Source: Daldinia sp. FL1419
Taxonomy: Eukaryota > Ascomycota > Sordariomycetes > Xylariales > Hypoxylaceae
DNA length: 64,000 nucleotides
Direction of reading: 5' to 3'
Assembly (NCBI GenBank): GCA_025201765.1
Contig: MU623350.1
Coordinates: 248,001 to 312,000 of the forward strand
The notes under the pieces are model-generated. The model was not told the origin of the DNA, ran no database searches, and saw only the letters and a list, made by a program, of their open reading frames with translations. Positions 22,601-34,398 of this stretch are shown here, in pieces. Both the position numbers and the translations under genes were made by a program. Each line of letters starts with the position of its first letter. Position 1 is the first letter of the stretch.

Positions 22601-25147
22601 GATTTCGTTTTGGTCGGGCTTTTATGTCTTTTGAGGCTCCCCTCTTGAATTGTATCTAATGTCTTCTTCGGCATCCGCCGACTAGCAGTAGGGAATGGGT
22701 CATCAAACAAGTCATCACCGTCATCAAAGTCATAGGAGTCCTGACGTATGGTCACAGGTGGCTTCTGGCGAGTTGGGGATCTTGCTAGCCTACTGTTACT
22801 AGTTATTGTAAACGGTGGTGGTTCCTCGGTCGTTTCGTCGAATTCAGGTATAGGGGAAGCTACCCGGCGACGGGACCTCTCTGTCGTACTCTGTGGCGGT
22901 AATGGTACTTCGTCATCATCCTCCGGCAAGGATTCATCCGGTTGATGAGAGAGCTGAGTCTGGAGAATGACCTGAGTACCACCTCGTGGAACTAATGTCG
23001 ACTCCCGCGATAAGGTCGTCGACGGGGCAGCCCTGGCTGCTTGGGTTGCACGTACAATAGGGTCAGGGTTCTCTGGTTCGGCATTATGGTCCTCGCGAGT
23101 CTCGAAAAAACTCTTATTGTCAATACCAGCTCTCAAGAGGCTAGGCTTTAAGGATAACCGGCGTTCTTTGAGCAACTCTTCCAATTCTTCAAGCCGTGCC
23201 TCGTCGTCTTGTGTATCCAAGTCCTGGTCGTAAGCATCCGAGATTCTCGAAATTAAAGCCTCTTTTTTGAGTTGCACTTCCTCATAAGAACGAAAGCTGT
23301 TTGAAAGATCACCCAAAGCTGTCTGCTGTCGTACCAGTTGCTCTTTCTCCAGCTTGAGACGACTTCTAGGCCCAAGGTCACCGCTTTTCAAGGATTGCTT
23401 ATATGCATCCTTGTTGCCTTGCAATTTCCCCTCCAGAATTTCCCTTGCTTTTTCAATGGTGACTAAAGGCTGCATAAGAAATAATTCCAGAATGATATCC
23501 TTCTCGCCCTCGTCAATAATGATACTTGGTTCAGTCATCAACTGAGATGTCTGAGAGTGTCCGGTGTCTATGTCCTGATCGTAGCCCCTAGTTATACTGA
23601 CTTGGGAGGATGCATGCTGCTTAGGTTTTTGGGATGAGTGAAACGGTGTGCGCCTCTCGCTTTGGGGCACCTGCTTTGGCTTTGAGGGCGTATCGTAGGC
23701 AACAACATCATCGGCATCTAGGTATCTCCGGACCGAAGTTTTAGGGCGGCTAGTTGAGTGAGCTGTGCTGTCTGGCGCGTTGTAAGGAGGAGGCGTTATA
23801 AGTTCGTCGTCCGAGTCCTCGATGACTCGGTCATCGCGTTTCGAAATTTTATATTTCTGTGTTGTCTGTGCTTTGGGAGTTTCGGGGGCATCCTCCGTGA
23901 ATGAATCATGTGCAGAAGAGATTGTGGGTTTCTCTGTATCTAGTGCATCGTAGGGATCGATATTTTTCATTGATGGCTTAGCGGGAGATCGTTTTATGAT
24001 ACGCTCCGCAGTAGACGAAGAATCATCTGCAGCAACCTCCTCTCTTTTGGCCCGCCGAACCGTGTCCTTCTTAGACGGACTTGCAGTTTTCGATGGGGAC
24101 TGGCTAACCGCCGTTTTCAACTTCGTCTTAGCTGGCGATCTAGTCGGAGACTTCTTAAGGTGAGAATGCATGGATTCCTCCTCGGATAATACCTCGTAGA
24201 TGTCGGGGAAATCATCTGTTTCAGTGGTAGTGATAATTGGAGGTTGACTGATCTGGTCACTTTTTCTTTTTTTACCTCGTTTAGGAGTCAACGGCGCAGG
24301 CCGCGTAGCATGTTCCTCCTCCCATACCATCACATCGCTCCCAAATGCTACCGAGTTTTCGGTCGTGGTGATAGGCTCCGCTCGCATGGCATGCTCCTCT
24401 TCCCATACCATGATATCGGTACCGAACGCAACTGATGGCGCAGTGGTGGTAGAAGCCGGACCGGGCCGAGCAGCAAAATCTTCCCGCCATAGAGCAACGT
24501 TGCTTCCAAACGCGATGGAGTTTAGAGAAGCAAGTTCGTCATCGTTAGTCAAATCAACCGTATCAAAGGTGCGGTCACTTCCAAATACTGATCCTGGGGT
24601 TGGAAGCTGCTCTCGGGGCGAAGTCCTTTTCTTAGCCGAACTCGCAACACCTATGATGTTCTCTTAGCCATACTCCCATAATCTTCAAACATCGAATCTG
24701 ACCTGAATTCTTTAATAACGCAGTATATTCCTTGGCGAGGGATCCCGAACCCGAGCCTAATCCTGACCCTACACTTCCTCTCGTGGATGTTGGTGTAAGC
24801 AATTGTTCTTGTTGCAAGACAAGAGCAGGCCTTTTCGAGCCGGATTTTGAAGTCAATCGCCCCATTCTCGCTCCTATCGGACCCCCCCCGGATGCTTCGA
24901 GCGGTCTCGCCACCGGTTTCGTCGGCCCATCGGACGGTTCTAAGTTCAAAGATGGAATGTCTGGAAGAGTTGGGTACAAAGGTGGCTCGGCAACGTCTGT
25001 GGTACGCGTTTCGGGACGCGAAGCAGTCGAATTAGAGAGGGACGATGGTTGATCTTTCGCAGGTGGTAAGATAGGCGCGTTTGGCGCGGTTAGAGCAACA
25101 TTCGCGAGTAACCAACTTAAGTGATCGCGAAGATTGTTTCGAGTCAT
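19644..25147 (-). CDS. RecQ-type DNA helicase (QDE-3 / Sgs1 / BLM orthologue)
   Basis: 3'-5' DNA helicase that, with Top3-Rmi1, dissolves recombination intermediates and repairs stalled forks in the nucleus; the Neurospora orthologue QDE-3 also acts in quelling. Exons 25147-24703, 24650-20836 and 20783-19644 join in frame to 1799 aa. The start MTRNNLRDHLSWLL is what I recall for fungal members. Residues 1-900 are acidic, Ser-rich and disordered, with a triple repeat at about 193-268. The helicase core has Walker A MPTGGGKS (near 950), DEAH with CVSQWGHDFRPDY (near 1060), motif VI QETGRAGRDG, and RQC zinc cysteines (CRRVEILRYFGE...CGKTCDNC, near 1290-1320). An HRDC-like domain spans about 1560-1640. 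The basic Ser/Arg/Lys/Gly-rich tail ends SGIGLMEY. Donors are GTCAGA and GTAATA. No MluI boxes found upstream. Confidence 0.93.
24292..24519 (-). repeat. Triple tandem repeat encoded in the RecQ N-terminus
   Basis: Three consecutive copies of a 27-28 residue unit with the core SVAFGSDVMVWEEEHAxR (copy 1: SIAFGSNVALWREDFAAR; copy 2: SVAFGTDIMVWEEEHAMR; copy 3: SVAFGSDVMVWEEEHATR), at about residues 193-268 of the helicase. Copies 2 and 3 are the most alike, suggesting a recent duplication. Confidence 0.9.
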
Positions 25148-26106
25148 GAAGGCGCCTTGGAACACAAGTTCCACAGAAGCTCCATGAGAATTCTTTAAAA
25201 ATCAATTATGGCGAAAAAAGAAGAAGCTAGTAGGACATAGTAGGTCGTCCCCTCTTCGTAGTTCTACTTCGGTACGTGACAGTGTTGAGTGTTACTCTGA
25301 AAAGTCCGAATTGACGATGGACCCTCTAAAAACGCATGGGCCATGTGACACCAAGTCGCGCGTGCAGGTGATTCAATTTAGCAATGCCGCGTTTTGCAGA
25401 CACAAAAAATTGTGGGACCACTTAAAAACATTAGTACTTCAGAGGGTATAGGATGTAGTTACTAACACTTGAAAGGTACCTACCTACCTAAGCAGCTAAG
25501 GTAGTAAGGGTATTGTTATTAAATAATAAGCACTCAATTGGGTTAAAATATAATTTATGCTGGGTAACATTGGGGGGTAAAATACTACTATTATATTTCT
25601 TAGAATAATTCCAGGTTCTGGCCTCAAGGCCTAAAACTATCACGAGGCTGTTGTCACGAGATGGGGGTCCTGGTTTTAAGGTAACAGAGTTGATATTGTA
25701 ATCCAATATAATTAATTAAGGAATATCTTCTAGGATTTAGATTGACTACTGACAAAATCTATCTAAGAGGTCTTTAGGACCAGCTATATACTAAAATCGG
25801 CAGTATGCGCTCCTCCGCTCCATACGGAGCCTTGGAGCAGGTGGGCCCTGGGGTTGTCACGTGCTCCCTGCAGTCCGCGCTCGGGCTTCCTCGTTGGGTT
25901 CTTTCCCGCTTACTTCGTAACACTCGTAACACTCATAACTTAAAAATCATTTACGATAACTAACATTTGATGAGTAGCTATTTCAAGTCTACCTACCTAG
26001 GTGGTTATTCATTAAATACTTAGGTATGTATATCGTCTACTACCTATTCTATTGCACGCTCGCTTTTCGAATATCCAATGTCATACACAACATGACTATA
26101 ATCCAC
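25148..26106. other. Intergenic, RecQ promoter side
   Basis: No gene seen. It contains the RecQ upstream region and the 3' flank of the DUF1275 gene, with GGTACCTACCTACC near 25478 and a CACGTGC-type word near 25858. Confidence 0.6.
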
Positions 26107-27111
26107 CTAACAAGTACCTTCGCCGGACATCGTCTTGGGTTTATCAGTACTATTAAATAAATACATGCCCGTCACGAGCATTTTTCCAGCAGCCGATACG
26201 AGAATGGCCACCCAAGATCCAGCAGATCGATAAATACCTGCACCCGCAAGTGATCCGAGGATAAGTGTTGCTAGAAACATGGCACGTCTTGTACGTGGTC
26301 TATTGTTTAGCTTGAAGAGTTTGGGGTCGATTAGCAAGTCAATCCACGCCGCCGTGGCCATTGCCGTACTTATCTCCGTCATCTGAAGGGACCGAGACTG
26401 CACAACTTGACTGCCAGATGCAAATGCTAAAAGTCCTATAACGATCACCGCGTCGCCACCCTTGAATTCCGCCCCGTGCTGGTATTGCATGGCCGCTGCG
26501 CCAAATACTAAGCATGACTGGATGAAGTTGCAGCAGACAAGCCAGAGTCTAAGCCGTGGGCCAACGAGGTGGCTGATTTGGCCCGTTACCCATCCGCCCA
26601 AGAGGAAGAAGCCTAGCGCTGACCCAATATTTGCCGTGATAAACATCTCGCCGTTGAGATGTGGTAGTATGATCGCCAACATGAGGAAAACCGTGTTTCC
26701 CGTCTGATTCGATGCAAAACAGTGATAGTCTGGGAAGGAGATGGCATCTTGCATGCCCGTGCAACTAATATCAGGCACACGTTAGCTACAACATCTTGAC
26801 ATGTTCTATAAAGCCATAGGTAAGTGATCAACCAGTCGACGTAGATATCCACTCGACCCCTAATATCTCTTCAATCTCCCAACTCTAGTTTAATAAGAAG
26901 CTACCCACAAGGTCAAAACAAGCAGTTCGAACTCAGCAAAACCTGATGGACGAACAGGCTCCAACATATGGCACCACGCCCTCGAAAATATCGAGTCCGT
27001 GTTGGATGATAAGGTGGAAGCAGAGCTGGGGGTACTGGTTTGCGAATTGTTGAATCCGCTCTGTTCGGAATTGTGAGGGCTATTAACTTTAAGGTCTGCC
27101 ATGTTTTCCAT
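26107..27111 (-). CDS. DUF1275 (YoaK-like) multispanning membrane protein
   Basis: Integral membrane protein of unknown function. Exon 1 is 27111-26909 and exon 2 26764-26107; the junction uses a GTGGGT donor and a TATTAG acceptor preceded by CTAAC. The join reads LTFCTGMQDAISFPDY, matching the family hallmark in which an early helix ends TGxxDAxSFPDYHCFASNQTGN, so the splice is well supported. Product 286 aa. The N-terminal 45 residues are Ser/Asn-rich and cytosolic-like; the rest holds about six hydrophobic helices with RPRTRRAMF as a basic loop. A second in-frame ATG three codons downstream (27102) is an alternative start. Family members are common in fungi and bacteria; no substrate is established. 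Confidence 0.88.
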
Positions 27112-27980
27112 CAGGAAGGAAGGAAATATTCTTGGATAGTAAGTACCTAATGAACAACTTTTCAAATATCAAAAATTCCAAGGGAAGGTCGTTACGAAGC
27201 GAGAGTCAACAAGTCACATATAAACAGGATTTAATTAGCAAGGGGAATCACACCGACTTTGTTGAATCGCCACGGGCATATAACCCACACGTCGGTAGCC
27301 GAAGCCGTCCCAATACTTTAGTCGACTTCCGTAACAAAAAGCTGTAGCAGTTCCAACATCTTTGACATCATACAGATTTGGCTGAAGGAATCTTACTTCG
27401 AACTACCAACCGACAACCGACACAAAAGTGAGTAAACCGGAGCGTTAACTACCTGGCATATAAATCAAGCTTGGCAGCAGTACCGCTTCTTCGTTCTAAC
27501 CTTAGCAAATTTACCGTATGCCCAATTTTTACACTAGACTACCTACCGGGACACGGCCCCACCGAGCCGGCCCGAGATCCTACCGGGCTCGCTATTTGCA
27601 ACAAGAATCACCAAGAACCGTCAATGATTAACTACAAAGAGCACCAGTAATAAGAAGGGCCCCGGCAAATATATTAGATAGATAGTGTTATGGCCGCTCC
27701 TGTGTTGGAAAAGAGCCTCACGGACCTCGCAGTGCAAATGGTTGTAATAGACACTTTAAACATATTACGATATAAACATCCCATGTAACAGGAAGTCCAA
27801 AAGTCCTAGAGAAACAATCGGACGCTAGCTTCTTCAATACTAGCCCCAGCATATCTCCGACTTCAACTAACGAGCCCACACGCTACTCATCTTATGCCTT
27901 TCTTATCCTGGACCGGGAATGCCGACTACCGAATGGGCACTCCGAGATCCGTGACTACTAACCGATCCGCTATTTGATTA
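27112..27980. other. Intergenic, left flank of the hAT element
   Basis: No gene seen. Normal base composition up to the transposon boundary at 27989. Confidence 0.6.
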
Positions 27981-27988
27981 TGTTGCCG
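27981..27988. repeat. Left 8-bp target-site duplication of the hAT element
   Basis: TGTTGCCG directly before the left terminal inverted repeat; an identical TGTTGCCG directly follows the right terminus at 32874-32881. Eight-bp duplications are the rule for hAT transposons. Confidence 0.9.
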
Positions 27989-28007
27989 CAGCAACCTCGT
28001 TAGTTCA
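27989..28007 (+). repeat. Left terminal inverted repeat of the hAT element
   Basis: CAGCAACCTCGTTAGTTCA; the reverse complement of the right end reads CAGCGACCTCGTCAATTCA. The mismatches at positions 5, 13 and 15 are all A/G or C/T. Confidence 0.88.
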
Positions 28008-29699
28008 GTTAAAAGCCTAACCTGAACTGTACCTAACCTAACTTAACCTGCCTAGGTCTAAATTTTATAAGGCCTACCCAAACCAAACCTAAAATTTTTT
28101 TATCTAATTAACAAACAAATAAATTAAAACTTTTAAACCCCATTTTAATATAAATCAGAAACATATAATTAATCTATTTAAAGTAATTTTATTAATAATT
28201 TTATTAACAACATATTTACTTTATTAATTATATATTATTTTTTAAAAATAAAGATATTATTAAACATTTAATTTAAATAAAATAATAATTAATTATCTAA
28301 ATAATTTTAATATTTATTAAATTACGAAATTTTTATTATTTTTTATTAAATATACCATATTCAAAAATTAGTTATAAATTATAATCCTAATTTAGAAAAA
28401 TAATTATTCTATTTTATCATTCTCTTTTATTCTTTTATTTATTTTATTACTAAATTTAAAATATTATTATAATTAATATATAATTTTATTTTACAATAAG
28501 ATCCAAAATATCTTTAAATTATAAAATAATTTGAAAACAAATTATTTAATAAAAAAACAATATTTTTATAAATGTTATTTAATAATTATTATTATATATC
28601 ACCATTAATAAAGTTAAATATATTATTAATTAATAATTTTATATAACTATTATTTTAAAGATTTTTAAATATAGGGATTATTTAATCCCTATTTATAAAA
28701 TCATTAATAAAAAAGGTATTACATATTTTTAAAAAGGTGAAAAATTATGGTTTTATTATTATTATAATAAAATAAATAAAATAAAGAAATTTTTTACTAA
28801 ATTTACTAATAATGTTAAAAGGTATGTAACAAATACTAATAAATTATATTATAATTTATTTATAAAAATTAGGTTTAATATCAAATTAAATAATTTTAAT
28901 TAAGATAATAATAAGGTTAATTTTAATTTTATTTATTTATTATTTATTTATTACTACCCCGATTTACCTAGAATATATTATAGGTATCTGGTCCATCTCT
29001 TAGTATTTGTTCTGGGTAGGAATTGTGTTCCGGAGAAAACCTACCTGCCACCTATCTAAATAAACTATATTGTTATAATTTTGGTTTTATCCTTTATTTT
29101 TATTGGAATTTACCTTTTAATAGAAATAATTAGACTTTAATATAAAAAAACATTTTATGCGTTATAATACCAATTATATGAAATAATATGGCGGCAGCCC
29201 AGGTGTGGAACAACAATAAGATCTAAAATGATTTTATTATTTTCTTTAATAAATAATAAAAATATTATTATATTATAAAGAGGTTGTTCTGGGGGAGGGT
29301 TGGGATATATGCGGTTTGTGCAAGGTATAAATATATATGAATGACTTTACATCTTTGTGAAAAGCCATCATACATTCTTATTTTTACAACCCTCTTTTCA
29401 ACACCACAATATTATATTTGCTCTCCAAAATGGCTTAAAACGGTTAATTTTAATTTAGATATTAAAAATTAGTTTTTTACCCAAGGCATCAGAAAATTTA
29501 TGACAAAAATTTTTAATAATTTTAAACACTTAATATTTAAATTTATTAATTGTTATAACATATTATTAGATATAATAATATAAAATAAATTTAAAGATAT
29601 ATTTACATTTTATAATCTTATATTAATTTAAAAAATAGTGCCAAAAATTAGAAATATAATAATTAATTAATTAATTAAATATTTCAAAAAAGCATGTAA

Positions 29700-30250
29700 T
29701 ATAATTAAACAATAACTCCAATTTTATTTGAAATTAAAAATTTATTTTTTATTTGATATATAATAGTTATTAAGTAAAAAAGTTGTTTTGGTAGTGGTAG
29801 CATATTATATCAATAAGGATTTTAAGTATAGAACATAATTAATTGGATTATGTTAAGTATATGGTAATTATATAAGAAAGAATATGTTGGTATATTTAAT
29901 ATTGGTGATAGAAGAATATAGTATTTAGGATATGTTTAGATATTATACTTTAAATAATGTTATTGATAAATATAAAATTATTATAATGTAATAAATTTTA
30001 TTAATTTATTTAGTTAATGATAGGATTATATAATATTTTTTTAAGTATTAGGATTTATTATTAATAGAAATAAAGGTTAAGGAATTTGTTGAGGAGCGTT
30101 GTGTGCAATATTTTGGGTATGTTTTAAATATTATTGCTTTTAACTTCGTTTTTGAGAAGGTTTTAGATAATAAGGTAAAATTTATTATTGTATTAATTAT
30201 TTAGAAGGTATATCAATTGGTTGTATATATATATTAAAACTTATAATGTT
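29700..30250 (+). pseudogene. hAT transposase relic, stop-ridden
   Basis: Reading through stops in one plus-strand frame gives a recognisable hAT catalytic segment: FLFDI followed by two stops where hATs have the W of DIWT; VVAYYINKDFKYRT (compare GVVAHYIDKDFKLQT); LIGL; VYGNYI; VYLILVIEEYSI; DMFRYYTLNNVIDK (compare GYFVLDNASNND). A second frame segment reads ERCVQYFGYVLNIIAFNFVF, matching RRLRCxGHVINLAAKAFLFG. Stops sit where C-to-T or G-to-A changes would create them. Boundaries are approximate, and the C-terminal dimerisation domain was not recognised. Confidence 0.75.
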
Positions 30251-32854
30251 AATTTATTTTTTATAAAAAAATAATAAAAATTGAGGTAAGGGTTAGTACT
30301 GATAAGGTAATTGAGTTTGTTAAAGAAGTAGATTTATTAAATAATAAGGATTCCTTTATATCTTTTATATCCTATTATCCTTTCATTACCTAAATTATAT
30401 GGGATATGGATAAGAAATTAAAAGAAATATAAGAATGTGGTGTTATTAAGGTTTATAATAATATTTAATAAAATTTAGTATTTTATGAGGTTGAGAGTTA
30501 CTTATACCTTAAAATAACTTTAAATAATTTTTATTATTATTAGTATATATTTTTAAATTTAATAATAAGGTTTTCAATTAATTATAAAATAATTATTAAA
30601 AATTAAATTTATCTTAAAAAGATATATCAAATCTTTTAACCTTTAAAAAAAATTATATTATATTATAAAAAAAATAAAATTAAAATACCTAATATAATAA
30701 GATCATTATAAAATCTTAAAAATCATCTTCAAAAATATCTTATAAAATATAATTTAATTAAAGAAAATTTTAATATAAATATTATTTTATTATTACTTAT
30801 CCTAAAAACCTTTAAATTAATATAAAAAACCTTATTAATTTATAAATTATAAAAACCAACCTTAATATTTTTAATTATCCCTTAATTTCTCAAATTATTT
30901 TATTTCACCACCTTTGTATATTTAATTAACAATTTTTGGAACATAAACAAAAAATTACTAAACATAATAAAAAAACTATATTTTATTTCTTCCAAATTTA
31001 TAAGAAAAAATATATTGTTAGCAATATTAAAATAAGCACAATTAACTTAAAGAAATTTAAAATTAAAGAAATATGGTATAATTTGCTTCAAATTTATAAA
31101 AAACTCTAAAAATACCAAAAGTTATATAACAAATCATCCCTATATTAAATTGCTATTATATTCCACTTTAATAAATGAATAAAAATAATTAAAACCAAGT
31201 ACTCAAATTTAGTAAAAAATGTTAAAACAAAAGTTTGGGTATTTTGGAAAAAATATATAAATTTATTAATACCTAATCAATTTGCACTAACCCCAAAACC
31301 AAATCCTAAATGTAGTAATAATATTAATATATTAATAAAATCCTTTAGTTTTATATAATTTAATAGTTATAATAATAACAAAAAAAGTAAGGTTTTAATT
31401 AATAATAAATTTAATTAATATTTTAATATATATAAAATTGAGTATATAAGAATAGGTAATAATGTTATTAATTAGTGGAAATATAATTAAAAATATTTTC
31501 TAAAATTATATAAATTAATAATAGATATATTAATTATTTTTATTATATTAATTAAATATAAATATGTATTTAATTAATATAAATTAATAATAATATTATA
31601 ATATTAAAATATTAAAATTTTAATGTTAAAGGTATTTTAATATTTAAAATATTAATGTAAAAATAATTTAAAAGAATTGTAAAACTTTATAGATAAAATG
31701 GAATTGGGGTAAGAGGTGATGGCGAAAATGATAATACTTCTAAATATAGTGGATTTGGAGAATTTAAATAAGTATAAAACTATATTAAAGTTAGAGGATT
31801 TAAGTGATACAAATAATATGGAAAATTTAAAAAAGTTGTTGTAAGTGTTATAAAGAGGGGAAAGTATTGAATGAGGGTATTTAAGGTAGTGTTTTTAATA
31901 AATATAATAATATTAATAATATTTTAAGAAATTTAAGAAAATTTTGTAAGAGAGGGGAATAGTTAAGAACCCTAGAAAGGAAAAAGGATTTAATATAATA
32001 AAATAATTAGTAAAATAAGTACCAATTGTAGGTACATACGAGGTGGCAAGGGTAACAATTAAGTAACAACATTTTGAATAAAGTAACAAAGGTAGTAAAG
32101 GTAATAATTAAGTATCCTTACCTTAATAATCAGGATATTTAATATTAAAAATACAAAGGGAGGGGGGGGGGGAAGGGGGGAAATATATGTAATAGGTTTT
32201 AGTTAAAATTATTTATTCTAATGATTTCAATAACTATAATATTTTTTAATATTTTAAAATAATAATAAAAAAATGTAAAAAGTGAAGGTATGTTAAAAGG
32301 TTTTAATTAATAAAAATTTAATATATTGAAAAATTATATAAAATTATCTAAAATCTCGAAAAATAAGGTGATAATAATATTTTAGTATTTTAAAAATCTT
32401 AAAAAAGTAGATATAAAAAAGAAGAATGGAAAGGGATTGAAAGGGAAGGGGGTAATTATTTATATAAAGAGTAAAAATGGACTTGAACTATAAATTAATT
32501 TGTATATATAAGGTACATATTAAATTCGGAATAATAAAAATATATATTGAAATTAGTTAAAATAATATTTTTTGAAGTTATAATAATTTTTTAATGTTTT
32601 TAAAAAAAAAATATAAAAGGAAAATTTCTAAAATAAGTAGTGGTGGGGTTAGGTGGGTATTTATTTTAGTACGTACCGAATTTAACCAATAAGAATTAAA
32701 AGATTTTATTTCCAAAATTTTACCAATATCAATAAAATTAATGCCTTAAACATGCTTTAGGCCAAACTCATAATATAGCCAAATAAGCCTTAAATTTCAA
32801 AAAGCCTAACCTGACCTGAATAAGGTCAGGTATGTATAGTTAATTAACCTAATT

Positions 32855-32873
32855 TGAATTGACGAGGTCGCTG
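32855..32873 (-). repeat. Right terminal inverted repeat of the hAT element
   Basis: Plus strand ends TGAATTGACGAGGTCGCTG, the inverted counterpart of the left terminus. Confidence 0.88.
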
Positions 32874-32881
32874 TGTTGCCG
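32874..32881. repeat. Right 8-bp target-site duplication of the hAT element
   Basis: TGTTGCCG, identical to 27981-27988. Removing the element and one copy restores an uninterrupted sequence TGATTATGTTGCCGTAACTA. Confidence 0.9.
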
Positions 32882-34387
32882 TAACTATCCCGCGCTGCCG
32901 CCGAGAATGCTCCCTAAGAACGGTTAGGTAGGACCCGCGACTTTGTGGTGGTAACTACAACGATTAAGATGCAGCTCGATGTTGTCCAAGCTCACGGAAG
33001 CATTACAACATTGCCGCGGGAGAGCTGATCCATTTAACATATCAGTGGAAACACAACGACATCCGTAATCGGCCAGGTCGAGCAGCGAGAATAAATAAGT
33101 ATAAGTGCCAAATTCGAACAGGCACTTCATCTTTATTGCCCAGTAATCCAATACTGAAAGTCCAGATCCAAAAACCTAACATCAATGGGTTAGGTTTAGA
33201 CCCATCCGGTTCACTGCCGATGAACCAGTCGAAACATACCGATAGCTACGTTAAGTGTCTCATGTGGAATACTTGAGCCCACTCTCTCTGATCTATGAAA
33301 CGACTATCTTAAAACAAGCCTGACAAAATCGCAGGTTTTCTCTCAAATATACCTGCCTACCTAATCTTAGGTACCAGTTGTTTGTTGGCCTAGCACATAT
33401 ACACTATAGTCGGCGAGCTTGAATTACTTATGTCATTTTCACCTAGATGCTCTTTTATATAATTATTTAGTGAGTGAATTTCTAGTTTCCCCTTCCCAGA
33501 GAACAGACGTAAAGTGAAGGCGTACTCGATATCGCAAATCTCGGGGATAAGGAATCATCCAGTTATATAATATACTATACCTATAGGCGCACTCAACCAT
33601 CTACCACCAGCTTTTTCAATGCGACTAAGAATGTCGTTGCGTCGTATATTCAAAACGCAGGTACGTACGAAGGCCTTCGCATATTTAGGTAACCAGGTAA
33701 ACACCGGTAAGGCTGAAATGTGATTTATCACTCCTGGCGGTAAGGCTGGACAAAGCAAATCTTGGATTTCATTAACTATGCGCATCAAAGCTGTATGTAC
33801 GTACCAAGTCAGGTACGTGGGGGGACAAAGGAGACAGGGGGTCGAAGAGGATGGTATCCGATTTGGTGGAGCTGTCCATATCTATCTCAGTAACCAATTC
33901 CGCTAATCGAAAACCTATACTTCATAATTACCAACTCGTAGCATCGAGTCATCCCATCAATATCTGGGGTTCCATCTCCATTCATTTATCTACGTGCGTT
34001 ATTCGACCGGGCAAGTCCCGTACCGTGCTCGGAGGGTAGTAATCACGCCCTCCTTGTCTAACCTCGATGCTGACAAGCTGACATTTTGCAGGGATCGTTG
34101 CATCTGAACGCGCCAGTCGTTTGGACTCATCCGACTCCTCGGATTCCTACCGACCAAGGGACTGGCTGCACTATCTGCATTGAGTTTGTAGATACATTCC
34201 TACCCCGGATTGATCTTTCGATATATGCAACCTGGGACTAACATAGGCCTCGTTCCCGCGGAGATCTTGGGCGACAGTCTGTCCTAGACTCATAGGCCAC
34301 TGACGGCCTTCATCCTTATCTCTGGGCTGGGCAAAATCATCATCTAATAAGGCTTAGCCCTACTATCATCCATCCCGGACACCTTCA

Positions 34388-34398
34388 GATAAGATAAG
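34388..34398 (+). promoter_or_regulatory. Tandem GATA sites, candidate AreA/NIT2 binding
   Basis: Two overlapping GATAAG motifs (GATAAGATAAG), about 1 kb upstream of the nitrate transporter start. Further single sites occur as CTTATC at 34315-34320 and 34886-34891. AreA/NIT2 binds closely spaced GATA motifs to activate nitrogen-source genes. Confidence 0.5.

Larger units (their letters stand above)
27989..32873 (+). mobile_element. RIP-degraded hAT-superfamily DNA transposon
   Basis: A 4885-bp element bounded by imperfect terminal inverted repeats starting CAGC(A/G)ACCTCGT (16 of the first 19 positions match; the three differences are transitions) and flanked by an exact 8-bp duplication TGTTGCCG. 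CAG-starting termini and 8-bp duplications are hAT hallmarks. The interior is extremely A+T-rich, with in-frame stops throughout, consistent with RIP. Readable hAT transposase remnants lie on the plus strand around 29.7-30.25 kb. Both ends carry a directly repeated subterminal word GCCTAACCTGA (near 28014 and 32805). No intact open frame remains, so the element is not autonomous. Being longer than many hATs, it may hold a nested insertion that I could not delimit. Confidence 0.9.

Noticed and set aside
29180..29440. Possible retrotransposon LTR (TGTGGAAC-type start)
   Set aside because: No matching second LTR, primer site or duplication was found inside the element; the outer hAT ends and transposase relic explain the region better.
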